A stretch of DNA of 49,959 bases from Alphaproteobacteria bacterium (GCA_029248825.1 JAQWIP010000043.1:1-49959); one strand, 5' to 3'; positions 1-13,558 are shown, counted from the stretch's first letter. Notes: a model not told the origin generated them from the letters alone. Numbers and translations are program-made.

Positions 1-318
1 GAAGTGGTCACCAAAATGGACGATATCGGCATTGCCGACCGCTCGCTCATCTGGAATTCAGACCTCATTGAGACGCTGGAATTTGACAATCTTATCGTGC
101 AAGCCATCGCCACGGTGGAAGGGGCCAATGCGCGCAAAGAAAGCCGCGGCGGACACGCGCGTGAAGATTTCCCAGAGCGTGACGACGAGAATTACATGAA
201 GCACACGCTGGCCTATGTGGATGCCAAAGGCAAAGCCACCATCGGCTATCGCGGCGTGCATGATTACACTCTGACCAATGAAGTCAGCTACATCGAGCCG
301 AAAGCTCGAGTTTACTAA
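1..318 (+). CDS. sdhA: Succinate dehydrogenase flavoprotein subunit, C-terminal fragment (5' end outside window)
   Basis: Open from base 1; C-terminal SdhA-like sequence ([45 protein letters not shown]); immediately upstream of sdhB. Confidence 0.95.
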   Translation, partial: EVVTKMDDIGIADRSLIWNSDLIETLEFDNLIVQAIATVEGANARKESRGGHAREDFPERDDENYMKHTLAYVDAKGKATIGYRGVHDYTLTNEVSYIEPKARVY

Positions 319-333
319 GGGAGCGCGAAAATT

Positions 334-1113
334 ATGGTTGAGATTGCCCTGCCAGCAAATTCAAAAATCGACAAAGGCGTCGTTCACGCGGCCGAGGGAA
401 CCATTGCCAACCCACGGACGTTGAAAATCTATCGCTGGAATCCAGACGATGAAGCCAATCCGCGTGTCGACACGTATACGATTGATGCCGACGATTGCGG
501 GCCGATGGTTTTGGATGCGTTGATTAAAGTGAAAAACGAAGTCGATTCGACTTTGACTTTCCGCCGCTCGTGTCGCGAGGGCATTTGCGGCTCTTGCGCC
601 ATGAACATTGACGGCCAAAACACGCTGGCCTGTACCAAAGGCCTCGACGACGTGAAGGGCGACATTGCGATTTATCCTTTGCCGCATATGCCGGTCATCA
701 AAGATTTGGTGCCAGACCTTTCCAATTTATATGCGCAATATGAATCGATTGAGCCTTGGCTCAAAACCGACACGCCGACCCCGCAAAATGAATGGAAGCA
801 AAGCAAAGAAGACCGCGCGCAACTCGACGGCCTTTATGAGTGCATTTTGTGCGCCTGCTGCTCGACCTCTTGTCCGAGCTATTGGTGGAACTCCGACAAA
901 TATCTCGGGCCTGCTGTTTTGTTGCAAGCCTATCGTTGGTTGGCCGACAGTCGGGATGAGAAAACTGGCGAGCGTTTGGATGATTTGGAAGATCCGTTCC
1001 GCGTCTATCGTTGCCACACGATTATGAATTGCGCGAAAGCCTGCCCGAAGGGTCTGTCTCCGGCCAAGGCGATCACCGAAATTAAGAAAATGATGGTGGA
1101 GCGCACCGTTTAA
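334..1113 (+). CDS. sdhB: Succinate dehydrogenase iron-sulfur subunit
   Basis: Cys motifs [33 protein letters not shown] and [15 protein letters not shown] typical of SdhB. Confidence 0.97.
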   Translation: MVEIALPANSKIDKGVVHAAEGTIANPRTLKIYRWNPDDEANPRVDTYTIDADDCGPMVLDALIKVKNEVDSTLTFRRSCREGICGSCAMNIDGQNTLACTKGLDDVKGDIAIYPLPHMPVIKDLVPDLSNLYAQYESIEPWLKTDTPTPQNEWKQSKEDRAQLDGLYECILCACCSTSCPSYWWNSDKYLGPAVLLQAYRWLADSRDEKTGERLDDLEDPFRVYRCHTIMNCAKACPKGLSPAKAITEIKKMMVERTV

Positions 1114-1136
1114 GGTATCGTTTAAACATCGAAATG

Positions 1137-1167
1137 AAAAAGGCCACTGCATGCAGTGGCCTTTTTT
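1137..1167 (+). terminator. Rho-independent terminator after sdhB
   Basis: Perfect 30-bp palindrome AAAAAGGCCACTGCATGCAGTGGCCTTTTT plus T; 24 bp after sdhB stop. Confidence 0.85.
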
Positions 1168-1198
1168 GTGAGATTACGCAGCCTGTTCCACTTGCCAA

Positions 1199-3419
<2,221 letters not shown>

Positions 3420-3492
3420 GGATCGATTGGCGAGGATAAGCCCTCGTCATTTATATTGACGATTATTGTGTCAATAGTTAGCCTAAATTTTC

Positions 3493-3522
3493 AAGGGCGC
3501 GGCTTTTGTCGCGCCCTTTTTA
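3493..3522 (+). terminator. Rho-independent terminator after mdh
   Basis: AAGGGCGCG-loop-CGCGCCCTTTTTAT stem followed by T-rich tract. Confidence 0.8.
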
Positions 3523-3570
3523 TTTGATCAAAAATGGCGTTATTCCAAAAAAACAGAGAGATGGGCTATC

Positions 3571-4638
3571 ATGGCATTTAAATTTTTACGCATGGGCGGC
3601 ATCGTTCTCAGCGGCCTCTTGATTGTGGCTTTGGTTTTTTATCTTCTGGTGATGAATAGCCAGCGCCTGCAAGACCGTTTGGTGGAGCGGGGTCTCGGGG
3701 CGCGCCTGTCGCAAGCGCCGACCGACTTGGGCGGCGATACTCTCGATGTGGTGTTTTGCGGAACCGCCTCGCCGATGGGGCAAGGCGGCGCGCAATCTTG
3801 TGTCGCCGTGTTTGCTGGCGATAGGTTTTTTCTTGTCGATACGGGCGCGCGCTCGGCCGATATGGCGACGCGATTGGGCTTGCCCATGGGGCGTTTGAGC
3901 GGCGTTTTGCTGACCCATTTCCATTCCGATCATATTGCCGCTTTGGGCGAAATGCATCTGGCCAGTTGGGTGCGGGGTCGACCCCATAAATTAGATGTCT
4001 ATGGCGGGCCTGGCGTTTCGCAAGTGGTCGATGGGTTTAACCTCGCCTATGGCCAAGATTATGGCTATCGCACGGCGCATCACACACAGGCCATTGTGCC
4101 AAGCAAAACCGCCGGGCTGGTGGCGAAACCGATAAAAGGCGATCGGGTTATCTATATCGCCGAGGGACTTAAAATCACGGCGGTGACGGTCAACCATCCC
4201 CCCATTGAGCCAGCCTATGGCTATCGGTTTGACTATCAGGGGCGCTCCGTTTTGATCAGCGGCGATACCACCAAGGATGGCAATCTGATTGCCGCCGCGA
4301 AAGGCGTCGATGTGCTTATCCATGAAGTGCTGCAAGATGAATTGGTCAAAGCCACCTCGAAAGCTATGGTTGCCGCAGGGCAGGCGAACCTCGGCCAATT
4401 GCTGACCGACACGTTGGATTATCACACGACACCCATAGAGGCCGCCGAGGCGGCTAATGAAGCGGGCGCTCGGTTGCTGGTGTTCTATCATTATGCGCCG
4501 GTGCCGCAGAATAATTTGCTAAAACGCATCTTCTTGCGCGGCGTCGATGCAGTGCGCCCCGAGGGCGTTTTGGCGGCCACCGACGGCACCCGAATATCAT
4601 TGAAAGGCAATTCGCAGAGCCTTGAGGTGACACCGTAA
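3571..4638 (+). CDS. MBL-fold (ribonuclease Z-like) metallohydrolase with N-terminal membrane anchor
   Basis: HxHxDH motif THFHSDHIAAL, SGDTTKDGN, FYHYAPVP; hydrophobic N-terminus GGIVLSGLLIVALVFYLLVM. Confidence 0.88.
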   Translation: MAFKFLRMGGIVLSGLLIVALVFYLLVMNSQRLQDRLVERGLGARLSQAPTDLGGDTLDVVFCGTASPMGQGGAQSCVAVFAGDRFFLVDTGARSADMATRLGLPMGRLSGVLLTHFHSDHIAALGEMHLASWVRGRPHKLDVYGGPGVSQVVDGFNLAYGQDYGYRTAHHTQAIVPSKTAGLVAKPIKGDRVIYIAEGLKITAVTVNHPPIEPAYGYRFDYQGRSVLISGDTTKDGNLIAAAKGVDVLIHEVLQDELVKATSKAMVAAGQANLGQLLTDTLDYHTTPIEAAEAANEAGARLLVFYHYAPVPQNNLLKRIFLRGVDAVRPEGVLAATDGTRISLKGNSQSLEVTP

Positions 4639-4743
4639 ATTTTTCCTGATTTTTTCCTTATTTTGGATGAATTTTCCCTTGCGCGATACGCGAAGACGCG
4701 CAAGGTTCATGCCTAGAAATAACTTCAGCGACATGAGGAAATT

Positions 4744-5913
4744 ATGAATATCCACGAATACCAAGCCAAGCAGGTCTTGAAAGAATTTGGGGTTCCCGTG
4801 CCTAAGGGCGGCGTGGCCTATAGCGTCGATGAGGCCGCGAAAGTAGCCGAAGATTTGGGCGGCCCTGTGTGGGTTGTGAAAGCGCAAATCCACGCGGGCG
4901 GACGCGGCAAAGGCGGCGGCGTCACCGTGGTGAAATCTATCGACGAGGTGCGCACACAAAGCGAGCGTATTTTGGGCATGACTTTGGTGACGCCCCAAAC
5001 CGGCCCTGAGGGCAAACATGTCGGACGCATTTATGTCGAAGAGGGTTCCGATATTGCGCGCGAACTTTATCTCTCGGCTTTGGTCGATCGCGCCACTTCG
5101 CGCATCTCGTTCATTGCCTCTACCGAAGGCGGTATGGACATTGAAGAAGTTGCCGAAAAAACTCCGGAAAAAATTCTTACCGTCAGCGTCGACCCCGCCT
5201 CGGGCGTCTCGGCGCACCACGGACGCCAAATCGCTTTTGCTTTGGGTCTAGAGGGCGAGCAGGTTAAGCAAATGACCAAGCTGATTGGCAATCTCTATCA
5301 GGCGGTCATCGAGAAAGACATGTCGCTTCTCGAGATTAACCCGCTGGTGGTAACGGGCGCAGGCGATATTATTTGCCTCGATGCGAAAGTCGATTTCGAC
5401 AGCAATGCGCTGTATCGCCATCCCGATATTATGGAATTGCGCGATTTCGACGAAGAAGATCCAGCCGAAATTGAAGCTTCCAAATATGACCTGTCTTACA
5501 TCAAGCTCGACGGCAAAATTGGCTGCATGGTGAACGGTGCTGGCCTTGCCATGGCGACGATGGACATCATTAAATTATACGGCTCGGAGCCAGCCAACTT
5601 CCTCGATGTTGGCGGGGGGGCGACCAAAGAAAAAGTTACCGAAGCGTTTAAAATAATCCTGTCGGATGACAATGTCGAAGGCATTTTGGTGAATATTTTC
5701 GGCGGTATTATGCGCTGCGATATCATCGCCGAGGGCGTTGTGGCTGCCGCCAAAGAGCTAAGCCTAGACGTGCCTTTGGTGGTGCGCTTGGAAGGCACGA
5801 ATGTCGATTTGGGCAAAGAAATCATGGCCAACTCAGGCCTGCCGATTATTCCGGCTGACAATTTGAACGACGCGGCAGAAAAAATTGTGGCCGCTGTGAA
5901 GGAGGCCGCATAA
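4744..5913 (+). CDS. sucC: Succinyl-CoA synthetase beta subunit (ADP-forming)
   Basis: [47 protein letters not shown]; adjacent to sucD. Confidence 0.98.
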   Translation: MNIHEYQAKQVLKEFGVPVPKGGVAYSVDEAAKVAEDLGGPVWVVKAQIHAGGRGKGGGVTVVKSIDEVRTQSERILGMTLVTPQTGPEGKHVGRIYVEEGSDIARELYLSALVDRATSRISFIASTEGGMDIEEVAEKTPEKILTVSVDPASGVSAHHGRQIAFALGLEGEQVKQMTKLIGNLYQAVIEKDMSLLEINPLVVTGAGDIICLDAKVDFDSNALYRHPDIMELRDFDEEDPAEIEASKYDLSYIKLDGKIGCMVNGAGLAMATMDIIKLYGSEPANFLDVGGGATKEKVTEAFKIILSDDNVEGILVNIFGGIMRCDIIAEGVVAAAKELSLDVPLVVRLEGTNVDLGKEIMANSGLPIIPADNLNDAAEKIVAAVKEAA

Positions 5914-6788
5914 TGTCTGTATTGGTCAACAAAGACACCAAAGTAATTTGCCAAGGGTTTACGGGTAGCCAAGGCACATTCCACTCGGAGCAAGCGATTG
6001 CCTATGGTACGAAAATGGTCGGTGGCGTGACGCCAGGTCGCGGCGGCTCGAGCCATCTCGACCTGCCCGTATTTGACACGGTCGGCGCGGCAGTCGAGAA
6101 AACCGGCGCCACCGCGTCAGCGATTTACGTGCCGCCACCGTTTGCCGCCGATGCGATTTTGGAAGCCATTGAGGCGGGTATTGAGCTGGCGGTTTGCATT
6201 ACCGAAGGCATTCCGGTGACCGATATGATGCGGGTGAAACGCGCGCTGGACGGCTCGAACACGCGCCTTGTCGGGCCCAATTGCCCGGGTGTGATTACCC
6301 CTGGCGAATGTAAGATTGGCATTATGCCGGGTCACATTCACCGTCGTGGCTCGGTCGGCATTGTCTCGCGCTCTGGCACTTTGACCTATGAGGCGGTGGC
6401 GCAAACCACGGCTGCGGGTCTGGGACAATCGACGTGTATCGGCATCGGCGGCGACCCCGTCAATGGCACCAACTTCATCGATTGCTTGGACATGTTCCTC
6501 GGCGATGACGAGACCGAAAGCATCATCATGATTGGCGAGATTGGCGGTTCGGCGGAAGAAGAAGCGGCTGAATTTTTGAAAAGCTCGAAAGTGAAAAAAC
6601 CCATGGTCGTCTTTATTGCCGGCGTCACGGCGCCTCCAGGGCGTCGGATGGGGCATGCGGGCGCAATTATCGCCGGCGGCAAAGGTGGCGCAGAAGACAA
6701 AATGGAAGCCATGCGCTCGGCCGGCATTACGGTTTCGCCGTCGCCAGCCTCGCTTGGCACCACTTTGGTGGAAGTGTTGGGCGCGTAA
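5913..6788 (+). CDS. sucD: Succinyl-CoA synthetase alpha subunit
   Basis: [68 protein letters not shown]. Confidence 0.98.
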   Translation: MSVLVNKDTKVICQGFTGSQGTFHSEQAIAYGTKMVGGVTPGRGGSSHLDLPVFDTVGAAVEKTGATASAIYVPPPFAADAILEAIEAGIELAVCITEGIPVTDMMRVKRALDGSNTRLVGPNCPGVITPGECKIGIMPGHIHRRGSVGIVSRSGTLTYEAVAQTTAAGLGQSTCIGIGGDPVNGTNFIDCLDMFLGDDETESIIMIGEIGGSAEEEAAEFLKSSKVKKPMVVFIAGVTAPPGRRMGHAGAIIAGGKGGAEDKMEAMRSAGITVSPSPASLGTTLVEVLGA

Positions 6789-6791
6789 ATT

Positions 6792-6822
6792 TTTATCGGC
6801 CCCCATTGCGGGAGCCGATAAA
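6792..6822 (+). promoter_or_regulatory. Intercistronic hairpin between sucD and sucA
   Basis: TTTATCGGC-N13-GCCGATAAA perfect 9-bp inverted repeat without a T tract. Confidence 0.5.
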
Positions 6823-6895
6823 TGCCCTACATAAAACTCATGGCCTAAGTGCAAACACTCGGCTAGGGTAGAGGAAGCTGAAACGGAAGTTGAAG

Positions 6896-9883
6896 ATGTC
6901 TGAAGAAACATCAGGTTCAAATAACGCCAACACCGCATCGCAGGATTTTTCACAAAGCCTGTTGGATGGCTCCAACGTCTTATATCTTGAACAGCTCTAC
7001 GCCCGCTATAAAGCGGGGGATAGCTCGCTGGAAGCCGAATGGGGCGCTTATTTTGCCGCCATGGAAGCGGGAGAGCCCGCACCTGGCGCGCCGCATATGC
7101 CAAGCTGGCAGCGCGAAGATTGGCCCCCTGCCATCAATGGCGAGCTGACCTCGGCGCTCGACGCCCATTGGCCAAGCGAGCCAATCGATGATTTACCTTC
7201 GCCCGATAGACTGGGCGCGGCACTGGCCTCGCGCCTGCCCGATGAGGCCGAAGTGCGTGCCGCCACGCTAGATAGTGTGCGCGCCATTATGATGATCCGC
7301 GCGTATCGGTTTCGCGGTCATTTGGCCGCCGATTTAGACCCATTGGGCATTGAGCCTCCTGGCTCGCACCCCGAATTAGACCCGACGTCTTACGGCTTTA
7401 CCGAGGCCGATTTCGACCGCCCGATTTTCATCGATTTTGTGCTGGGGCTAGAAACCGCGACCATCCGCGAGATGTTGGAAATTCTGCGCCGCACCTATTG
7501 CGGCACCGTGGCTTTGGAATTCATGCATATTTCTGACCCGGAAGAAAAAGCTTGGCTGCAAGAACGCATCGAAGGGCCAGACAAAGAAATTGCCTTTACA
7601 AAAGAAGGTAAATTGGCGATTTTCCAAAAGCTGGTCGAAGCCGAAGGCCTCGAGAAATTTATCGATGTGAAATATACTGGCACCAAACGCTTTGGGCTGG
7701 ATGGTGGCGAGGCGATGATTCCTGCCTTGGAGCAAATCATCAAACGCGGCGGCAATTTGGGCGTCGAAGAAATTCTTTTCGGCATGCCGCATCGCGGTCG
7801 GTTGAATGTTTTGACCAATGTGATGGGCAAACCGTTTGAAGCCCTGTTCCATGAATTCAAAGGTGGCTCGGCCAATCCAGAAGACATCGAAGGCTCGGGC
7901 GATGTGAAATATCACCTCGGCGCGTCTTCCGACCGCGAATTTGACGGCAATAAAGTGCATCTGTCGCTATCGCCCAATCCTTCGCATCTGGAGGCGGTCG
8001 ACCCAGTGGTCTTGGGCAAAGCGCGTGCCAAGCAAGACCAATATAAAGACAATCCGCGCGCCATGGCCGACCGCACGAAAGTTATTCCGCTCTTGCTGCA
8101 CGGCGATGCGGCGTTTGCGGGGCAGGGCATTGTCGCGGAATGCCTTGGGCTGTCGGGGCTGATTGGCCATAAATCGGGCGGCTCCATTCATTTTATTGTG
8201 AACAATCAAATTGGTTTTACCACCAATCCGCGCTTTTCGCGCTCGTCGCCATATCCCTCGGATGTGGCGAAAATGGTGGAAGCGCCGATTTTCCACGTCA
8301 ATGGCGATGACCCCGAAGCGGTGGTTTTTGCAGCCAAAGTGGCGACCGAGTTTCGTCAGAAATTCCAAAAACCTGTGGTGGTGGATATGTTCTGCTATCG
8401 CCGCTATGGCCATAATGAGGGCGATGAGCCAGCTTTCACGCAGCCGACCATGTATGCCAAAATTAAGCAGCATCAGACGGTCGTGCAGAAATATGGCGCG
8501 CGCTTGCAAGCCGAAGGCCTGTTGGACGGCCAAGGCATTGAGACCGCGCGGGCGAAGTATCGCGCGACTTTGGATGGCGCTTTTGAGGCGGCCAATAGCT
8601 ATCGGCCAGATAAAGCCGATTGGCTGGATGGCAAATGGGCGGGGCTGGAGCAGAAGCGTCGCGAATTTGTCCGCGCCGAAACCGGTGTTGAGCGCGATGT
8701 GCTATTGGAAATCGGCCGCGGCCTGACCAGCGTGCCAGAGGGCTTTAATTTGCACCGCGCGCTGGCGCGCCAGCTCAAGGCCAAAGATGAAATGTTTGCC
8801 AGTGGCGAGGGCTTCGATTGGGCAACCGCCGAAGCGCTGGCTTTTGGCTCGCTGGTTTTGGAACATAATACGGTGCGCCTGTCTGGCCAAGATAGCGAGC
8901 GCGGCACGTTCTCGCAGCGGCATTCGTCTTGGATCGACCAAAAAACCGAGCGCCGCTATAAGCCGCTAAAATACATTCGCGACGACCAAGCGCTTTTCGA
9001 AGTGATTAATTCCATGTTGTCGGAAGTGGCGGTTCTAGGCTTTGAATATGGCTATTCTTTGGCCGACCCGAATAGTTTGGTTTTATGGGAAGCGCAATTT
9101 GGCGATTTTGCCAATGGCGCGCAAGTTCTCGTCGACCAATTTATTGCTTCGGGGGAAATTAAATGGCTGCGTATGTCGGGTCTGGTGATGTTGCTGCCGC
9201 ATGGCTATGAGGGGCAGGGGCCAGAGCATTCCTCGGCACGCCTCGAGCGCTATTTGCAGCTTTGCGCCGAAGAGAATATGCAAGTGGCCAATTGCACAAC
9301 GCCAGCCAATTACTTCCATATTTTGCGCCGCCAACAAAAGCGCAATTTCCGCAAACCGCTTATTTTAATGACGCCCAAGTCTTTGCTGCGGCATAAAAAA
9401 TGCGTCTCGACTTTGGCCGAAATGGAAACTGGCTCATCGTTCCACCGCGTTTTATGGGATGATAAAGATGCGCGTTTGGCGGGCGGTCTTGTGGCGCCCG
9501 AAAAAATACGTCGGGTGGTGATGTGTTCGGGCAAAGTTTATTTTGATTTGCTAGAGGCGCGCGATGCGGCGGGTCTTGACGATGTTTATATTATGCGGGT
9601 CGAGCAATTATACCCGGTGCCGGTTGGGCCTTTGCTGGCGGAACTGGAGCCTTTCGCGCATGCCGAAATGATTTGGTGCCAAGAGGAGCCGCGCAATATG
9701 GGCGCGTGGAGCTTTATCGAGGCCGAGTTAGAAAATGTTTTGAAAACCCTGAGTGCCACCCATACGCGCCCTGCCTATGCGGGTCGGGCGGCGGCGGCCT
9801 CGACGGCCACGGGTCAAATGAGCCGCCACTTGCGCCAACGCGATGCGTTTTTGCAAAGCGCCCTGATAGACCCTCTAGATTAG
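6896..9883 (+). CDS. sucA: 2-oxoglutarate dehydrogenase E1 component
   Basis: YLEQLYARYKAGDSSLEAEWGAYF, MPHRGRLNVLTNVMGKP, CYRRYGHNEGDEPAFTQP; ATG at 6896 preferred over TTG at 6890. Confidence 0.97.
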   Translation: MSEETSGSNNANTASQDFSQSLLDGSNVLYLEQLYARYKAGDSSLEAEWGAYFAAMEAGEPAPGAPHMPSWQREDWPPAINGELTSALDAHWPSEPIDDLPSPDRLGAALASRLPDEAEVRAATLDSVRAIMMIRAYRFRGHLAADLDPLGIEPPGSHPELDPTSYGFTEADFDRPIFIDFVLGLETATIREMLEILRRTYCGTVALEFMHISDPEEKAWLQERIEGPDKEIAFTKEGKLAIFQKLVEAEGLEKFIDVKYTGTKRFGLDGGEAMIPALEQIIKRGGNLGVEEILFGMPHRGRLNVLTNVMGKPFEALFHEFKGGSANPEDIEGSGDVKYHLGASSDREFDGNKVHLSLSPNPSHLEAVDPVVLGKARAKQDQYKDNPRAMADRTKVIPLLLHGDAAFAGQGIVAECLGLSGLIGHKSGGSIHFIVNNQIGFTTNPRFSRSSPYPSDVAKMVEAPIFHVNGDDPEAVVFAAKVATEFRQKFQKPVVVDMFCYRRYGHNEGDEPAFTQPTMYAKIKQHQTVVQKYGARLQAEGLLDGQGIETARAKYRATLDGAFEAANSYRPDKADWLDGKWAGLEQKRREFVRAETGVERDVLLEIGRGLTSVPEGFNLHRALARQLKAKDEMFASGEGFDWATAEALAFGSLVLEHNTVRLSGQDSERGTFSQRHSSWIDQKTERRYKPLKYIRDDQALFEVINSMLSEVAVLGFEYGYSLADPNSLVLWEAQFGDFANGAQVLVDQFIASGEIKWLRMSGLVMLLPHGYEGQGPEHSSARLERYLQLCAEENMQVANCTTPANYFHILRRQQKRNFRKPLILMTPKSLLRHKKCVSTLAEMETGSSFHRVLWDDKDARLAGGLVAPEKIRRVVMCSGKVYFDLLEARDAAGLDDVYIMRVEQLYPVPVGPLLAELEPFAHAEMIWCQEEPRNMGAWSFIEAELENVLKTLSATHTRPAYAGRAAAASTATGQMSRHLRQRDAFLQSALIDPLD

Positions 9884-9904
9884 ATAGAGAGAGCGGAGAG
9901 ACTT

Positions 9905-11152
9905 ATGTCCAATGAAATTCGCGTCCCAGAATTGGGAGAATCGATTACCGAAGCGACCATCGCGCAATGGTATAAAAAGCCAGGCGATGCGGTGGCCATT
10001 GATGAGCCGCTTTGCGAGTTGGAAACCGATAAAGTGACCATCGAAGTGCCAGCCCAATCGGCCGGCGTTTTGTCAGAGGTTATGGTGGGCGAGGGTGACA
10101 CGGTCGAAGTCGGCGCGCTTTTGGGCAAGCTCGGCGAAGGCACGGGCGCCGCAACGCCCGCCCCCGAAGCGGCACCCGAAGTGGCGCCAGAAGCGGCACC
10201 CGAAATGGCAGAGCCCGCAGTTGCTGCCGCGCCAGAAGTTGGCGCGCCAGCTGTCGACACTTCCGATTTATCGCCAGCCGTGCGCCGTGTGGTGGAAGAA
10301 CATGGGCTGAACCCTGCGGATATTTCTGGCACGGGCAAAGGCGGTCGTCTGACCAAAGAAGATGCCATGAAAGCGGCCAAAGGCGGCACGTCTGTTGCGC
10401 CAACTCCGGCATCTCCTATGAGTGAGCCTGCGACTTCTATGAGTGAGCCTGCGGCGGGAGAAGAGCGGGTGAAAATGACTCGTTTGCGCAAAACCATCGC
10501 GGCGCGTTTGAAAGAAAGCCAAAACACGGCGGCGCAATTGACCACTTTCAACGAAGTCGATATGGGCGCGCTGATGGATTTGCGGCGCAGCTATAAAGAC
10601 CTCTTCGAGAAAAAATACGGCGCGCGGCTTGGCTTTATGAGCTTTTTCGTGCGCGCCTGTGTGACGGCTTTGAGCGAAATTCCAGCGGTCAACGCGGAAA
10701 TTCAGGGCGATGAATTGGTCTATAAAAAATACGTCAATATGGGCGTTGCGGTCGGCACCGAAAAAGGCCTCGTGGTGCCTGTGGTGCGCGATGTGCAGAA
10801 AATGAATTTGGCTGAAATTGAATTGGCGATTGCGGGTTATGGCGTCAAAGCGCGCGATGGCAAATTGGGCATTGCCGATTTGCAAGGCGGCACGTTTACG
10901 CTGTCCAATGGCGGCGTTTATGGCTCCTTGATGAGTACGCCGATTTTGAACACACCGCAGTCGGGCATTTTGGGCATCCATAAAATTCAAGACCGCCCTG
11001 TGGTCGTCGATGGCGAAATTCAAATTCGCCCGATGATGTATCTCGCCCTGTCTTATGACCATCGCATTGTCGATGGCAAAGAGGCGGTGACTTTCTTGGT
11101 GCGGGTGAAGGAATGTTTGGAAAATCCAGAGCGCATGTTGCTGGATATTTAA
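9905..11152 (+). CDS. sucB: 2-oxoglutarate dehydrogenase E2 (dihydrolipoyl succinyltransferase)
   Basis: Lipoyl motif [16 protein letters not shown]; Ala/Pro/Glu linker; [36 protein letters not shown]; catalytic [16 protein letters not shown]. Confidence 0.97.
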   Translation: MSNEIRVPELGESITEATIAQWYKKPGDAVAIDEPLCELETDKVTIEVPAQSAGVLSEVMVGEGDTVEVGALLGKLGEGTGAATPAPEAAPEVAPEAAPEMAEPAVAAAPEVGAPAVDTSDLSPAVRRVVEEHGLNPADISGTGKGGRLTKEDAMKAAKGGTSVAPTPASPMSEPATSMSEPAAGEERVKMTRLRKTIAARLKESQNTAAQLTTFNEVDMGALMDLRRSYKDLFEKKYGARLGFMSFFVRACVTALSEIPAVNAEIQGDELVYKKYVNMGVAVGTEKGLVVPVVRDVQKMNLAEIELAIAGYGVKARDGKLGIADLQGGTFTLSNGGVYGSLMSTPILNTPQSGILGIHKIQDRPVVVDGEIQIRPMMYLALSYDHRIVDGKEAVTFLVRVKECLENPERMLLDI

Positions 11153-11179
11153 CTCGATTTCAAAAATGAGGAAATACGC

Positions 11180-12589
11180 ATGAGCGACGATAGTTTCGAT
11201 CTTGTCATCATCGGCGCCGGGCCGGGCGGATATGTCTGTGCTTTGCGCGCGGCGCAATTGGGTTTGAAAACCGCGTGTATCGACAAACGCGGCGAACCGG
11301 GCGGGACGTGTTTGAACGTTGGTTGCATTCCGTCGAAAGCGCTTTTGCACGCCTCGGAAGTTTTCGCCGAAGCCCAACACGCGGGCGACATGGGCATTAA
11401 GCTTGGCTCGGTCAAACTCGATTTGGAAAAAATGATGGCCTATAAGCAATCGGGCATCGACGGCAATACGCAAGGCGTAAGCTTTTTGTTGAAGAAAAAC
11501 AAAATCGAAGAGATTAAAGGCGCCGCAACGCTTACCGCCCCTGGAAAACTGGAGGTGGCTTTGCTCGACGGCGGCACGCGCCAGCTGAGTGCGAAAAACA
11601 TCGTCATCGCCACAGGCTCCGAAGTCACGCCCTTGCCAGGCATTGAAATTGACGAAGACCGTATTGTCTCGTCCACGGGCGCGCTTACTTTTGACACTGT
11701 GCCGAAACATTTGGCGATTGTTGGCGCCGGTATTATTGGTCTGGAGCTTGGCTCGGTCTGGCGTCGTTTGGGCGCACAAGTGACCGTTGTCGAATATCTC
11801 GACCGTATCACCCCCGGGGTCGATGCCGATTTGGCGAAAAACTTTCAGCGGGTTTTGAAAAAACAGGGCATTCAATTCAAGCTCGGCAAAAAAGTGACGG
11901 GTGCCAAAGCCTTAAAAGCTTCGGCCAAATTGACCCTGGCGCCCGCCTCTGGCGAGGGCGCGGAAGAAACGCTAACGGCAGACCGCGTTTTGGTTTCCAT
12001 TGGTCGACGCCCGCATACGGATGGGCTTGGTCTGGAGGCCGTGGGGGTTACGCGCGATGGCGCGGGTCGCATTGAAACCGATGCGCATTTTAAAACCAAT
12101 ATCGACGGCATTTACGCCATTGGCGATGTGATTTCTGGCCCCATGTTGGCGCATAAGGCCGAAGACGAAGGGGTTGCTTTGGCGGAGCATTTGGCAGGCA
12201 AGCCATCGCATGTGAATTATGATGTCATACCTGGCGTCATCTATACGGCGCCCGAAGTGGCTTGGGTCGGCAAAAGCGAAGAAGAGCTGAAAGAGGCTGG
12301 CACGCAATATAAGGTCGGCAAATTTCCGTTCACCGCCAATGGTCGCGCCAAAGTGAATGGCACCACCGATGGGTTTGTGAAAATTCTCGCCGATGCCGCC
12401 ACAGATAAAGTTTTGGGCGTGCATATTCTGGGCGCGCAAGCTGGCGATATGATTGCCGAAGCGGCGGTGGCGATGGAGTTTTCGGCCAGTGCCGAAGATA
12501 TCGCGCGCACGTGCCACGCACATCCCACGCTAACCGAAGCCGTAAAAGAGGCCGCCCTCGCGGTCGAGGGTCGCGCGCTGCATATGTAG
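11180..12589 (+). CDS. lpd: Dihydrolipoyl dehydrogenase
   Basis: FAD motif [20 protein letters not shown], redox motif [17 protein letters not shown]-terminal [16 protein letters not shown]. Confidence 0.97.
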   Translation: MSDDSFDLVIIGAGPGGYVCALRAAQLGLKTACIDKRGEPGGTCLNVGCIPSKALLHASEVFAEAQHAGDMGIKLGSVKLDLEKMMAYKQSGIDGNTQGVSFLLKKNKIEEIKGAATLTAPGKLEVALLDGGTRQLSAKNIVIATGSEVTPLPGIEIDEDRIVSSTGALTFDTVPKHLAIVGAGIIGLELGSVWRRLGAQVTVVEYLDRITPGVDADLAKNFQRVLKKQGIQFKLGKKVTGAKALKASAKLTLAPASGEGAEETLTADRVLVSIGRRPHTDGLGLEAVGVTRDGAGRIETDAHFKTNIDGIYAIGDVISGPMLAHKAEDEGVALAEHLAGKPSHVNYDVIPGVIYTAPEVAWVGKSEEELKEAGTQYKVGKFPFTANGRAKVNGTTDGFVKILADAATDKVLGVHILGAQAGDMIAEAAVAMEFSASAEDIARTCHAHPTLTEAVKEAALAVEGRALHM

Positions 12590-12595
12590 CTTTGG

Positions 12596-13558
12596 TTATT
12601 TTTTGGCGCGCGGATGGGCTTTGTCGTAAACATCCATCAAGGCATTGGCATCGATTTGCGTGTAAATCTGCGTCGAGCTTAATTGCGCATGGCCCAGCAA
12701 TTCCTGAATGGTGCGCAAATCGCCCCCTGCCGCCAGCAGATGCGTTGCGAAACTATGGCGCAAGGCGTGCGGCGTCACCGTGTCGGGCAAGTTGAGGGCG
12801 CGGCGCAGGCCTGCCACCATCATTTGCGCTTGGCGCGGCGATAATTGTCCGCCGCGCTTGCCGCGAAACAGCGGCTCTGTCGCGCGCATATCAAATGGCG
12901 CGGCTTTTAGATAATCGACCAGCGCTTTATGCATCATCGGCAGCAGCGGCACATCGCGCATTTTGCCGCCTTTGCCCATCACCCGAAGCCCCGCCTCGGC
13001 CTGTTCGGGCAGGTCGGCGCGGGTCAGGTTGAGGGCTTCCGAGATGCGCAATCCCGCGCCATATAAAAGCGTCAAAAGCGCGCCATCGCGCAGGCCCACC
13101 CATGGCTCTTTTGGGCTTACCAAAGCCAATTGCAAAAGCCGCAAAGCGTCATCCACCGCCACCGGACGGGGCAGGCTCTTTTTCGCTTTGGGCGGATTGA
13201 GCAAAGAAAACGCATCGCTGATGGGAATATCTTGCGCGCTCAAATGAGCCACGAAACTGCGAACGCCCGATAGGCCGCGCAATAGCGAGCGGCTGGTCGC
13301 GCCTTGCTCGCGCCGCGCGGCCATGAAGGCGCGCAGATTGCGTAATTTCACCTCGGCAAAAAACCCCAGCCCAAGCTCGCCACTTTGAAGCGCGAGCCGG
13401 AACTCTAAAAACTGGCGCATATCGCGCGCATAGGCTTCCAACGTATGCGGGCTGACGCGGGCTTGGTCTTTTAGCCCTTGCATCCAGCGCGCCAGTTGCG
13501 CGTGCAAATCTTCGGCCAAGGCCAGTTTTTCAAACGCCATTACATACGCACGACTCAT
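12596..13558 (-). CDS. xerC: Tyrosine recombinase XerC-like
   Basis: GAGLRISEALNL, TPHALRHSFATHLLAAGGDLRTIQELLGHAQLSSTQIYTQID (R-H-x-x-R-H-Y signature). Confidence 0.9.
   Translation of the reverse strand: MSRAYVMAFEKLALAEDLHAQLARWMQGLKDQARVSPHTLEAYARDMRQFLEFRLALQSGELGLGFFAEVKLRNLRAFMAARREQGATSRSLLRGLSGVRSFVAHLSAQDIPISDAFSLLNPPKAKKSLPRPVAVDDALRLLQLALVSPKEPWVGLRDGALLTLLYGAGLRISEALNLTRADLPEQAEAGLRVMGKGGKMRDVPLLPMMHKALVDYLKAAPFDMRATEPLFRGKRGGQLSPRQAQMMVAGLRRALNLPDTVTPHALRHSFATHLLAAGGDLRTIQELLGHAQLSSTQIYTQIDANALMDVYDKAHPRAKK

Noticed and set aside
10268-11875. 535-aa minus-strand ORF opposite sucB/lpd
   Set aside because: Shadow ORF antisense to two strongly conserved genes; His/Arg/Phe-rich composition with no recognisable family.
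12596-13558. Tyrosine recombinase as a sign of a mobile element
   Set aside because: It is XerC-like and sits among housekeeping genes, with no tRNA, attachment repeats or phage genes nearby.
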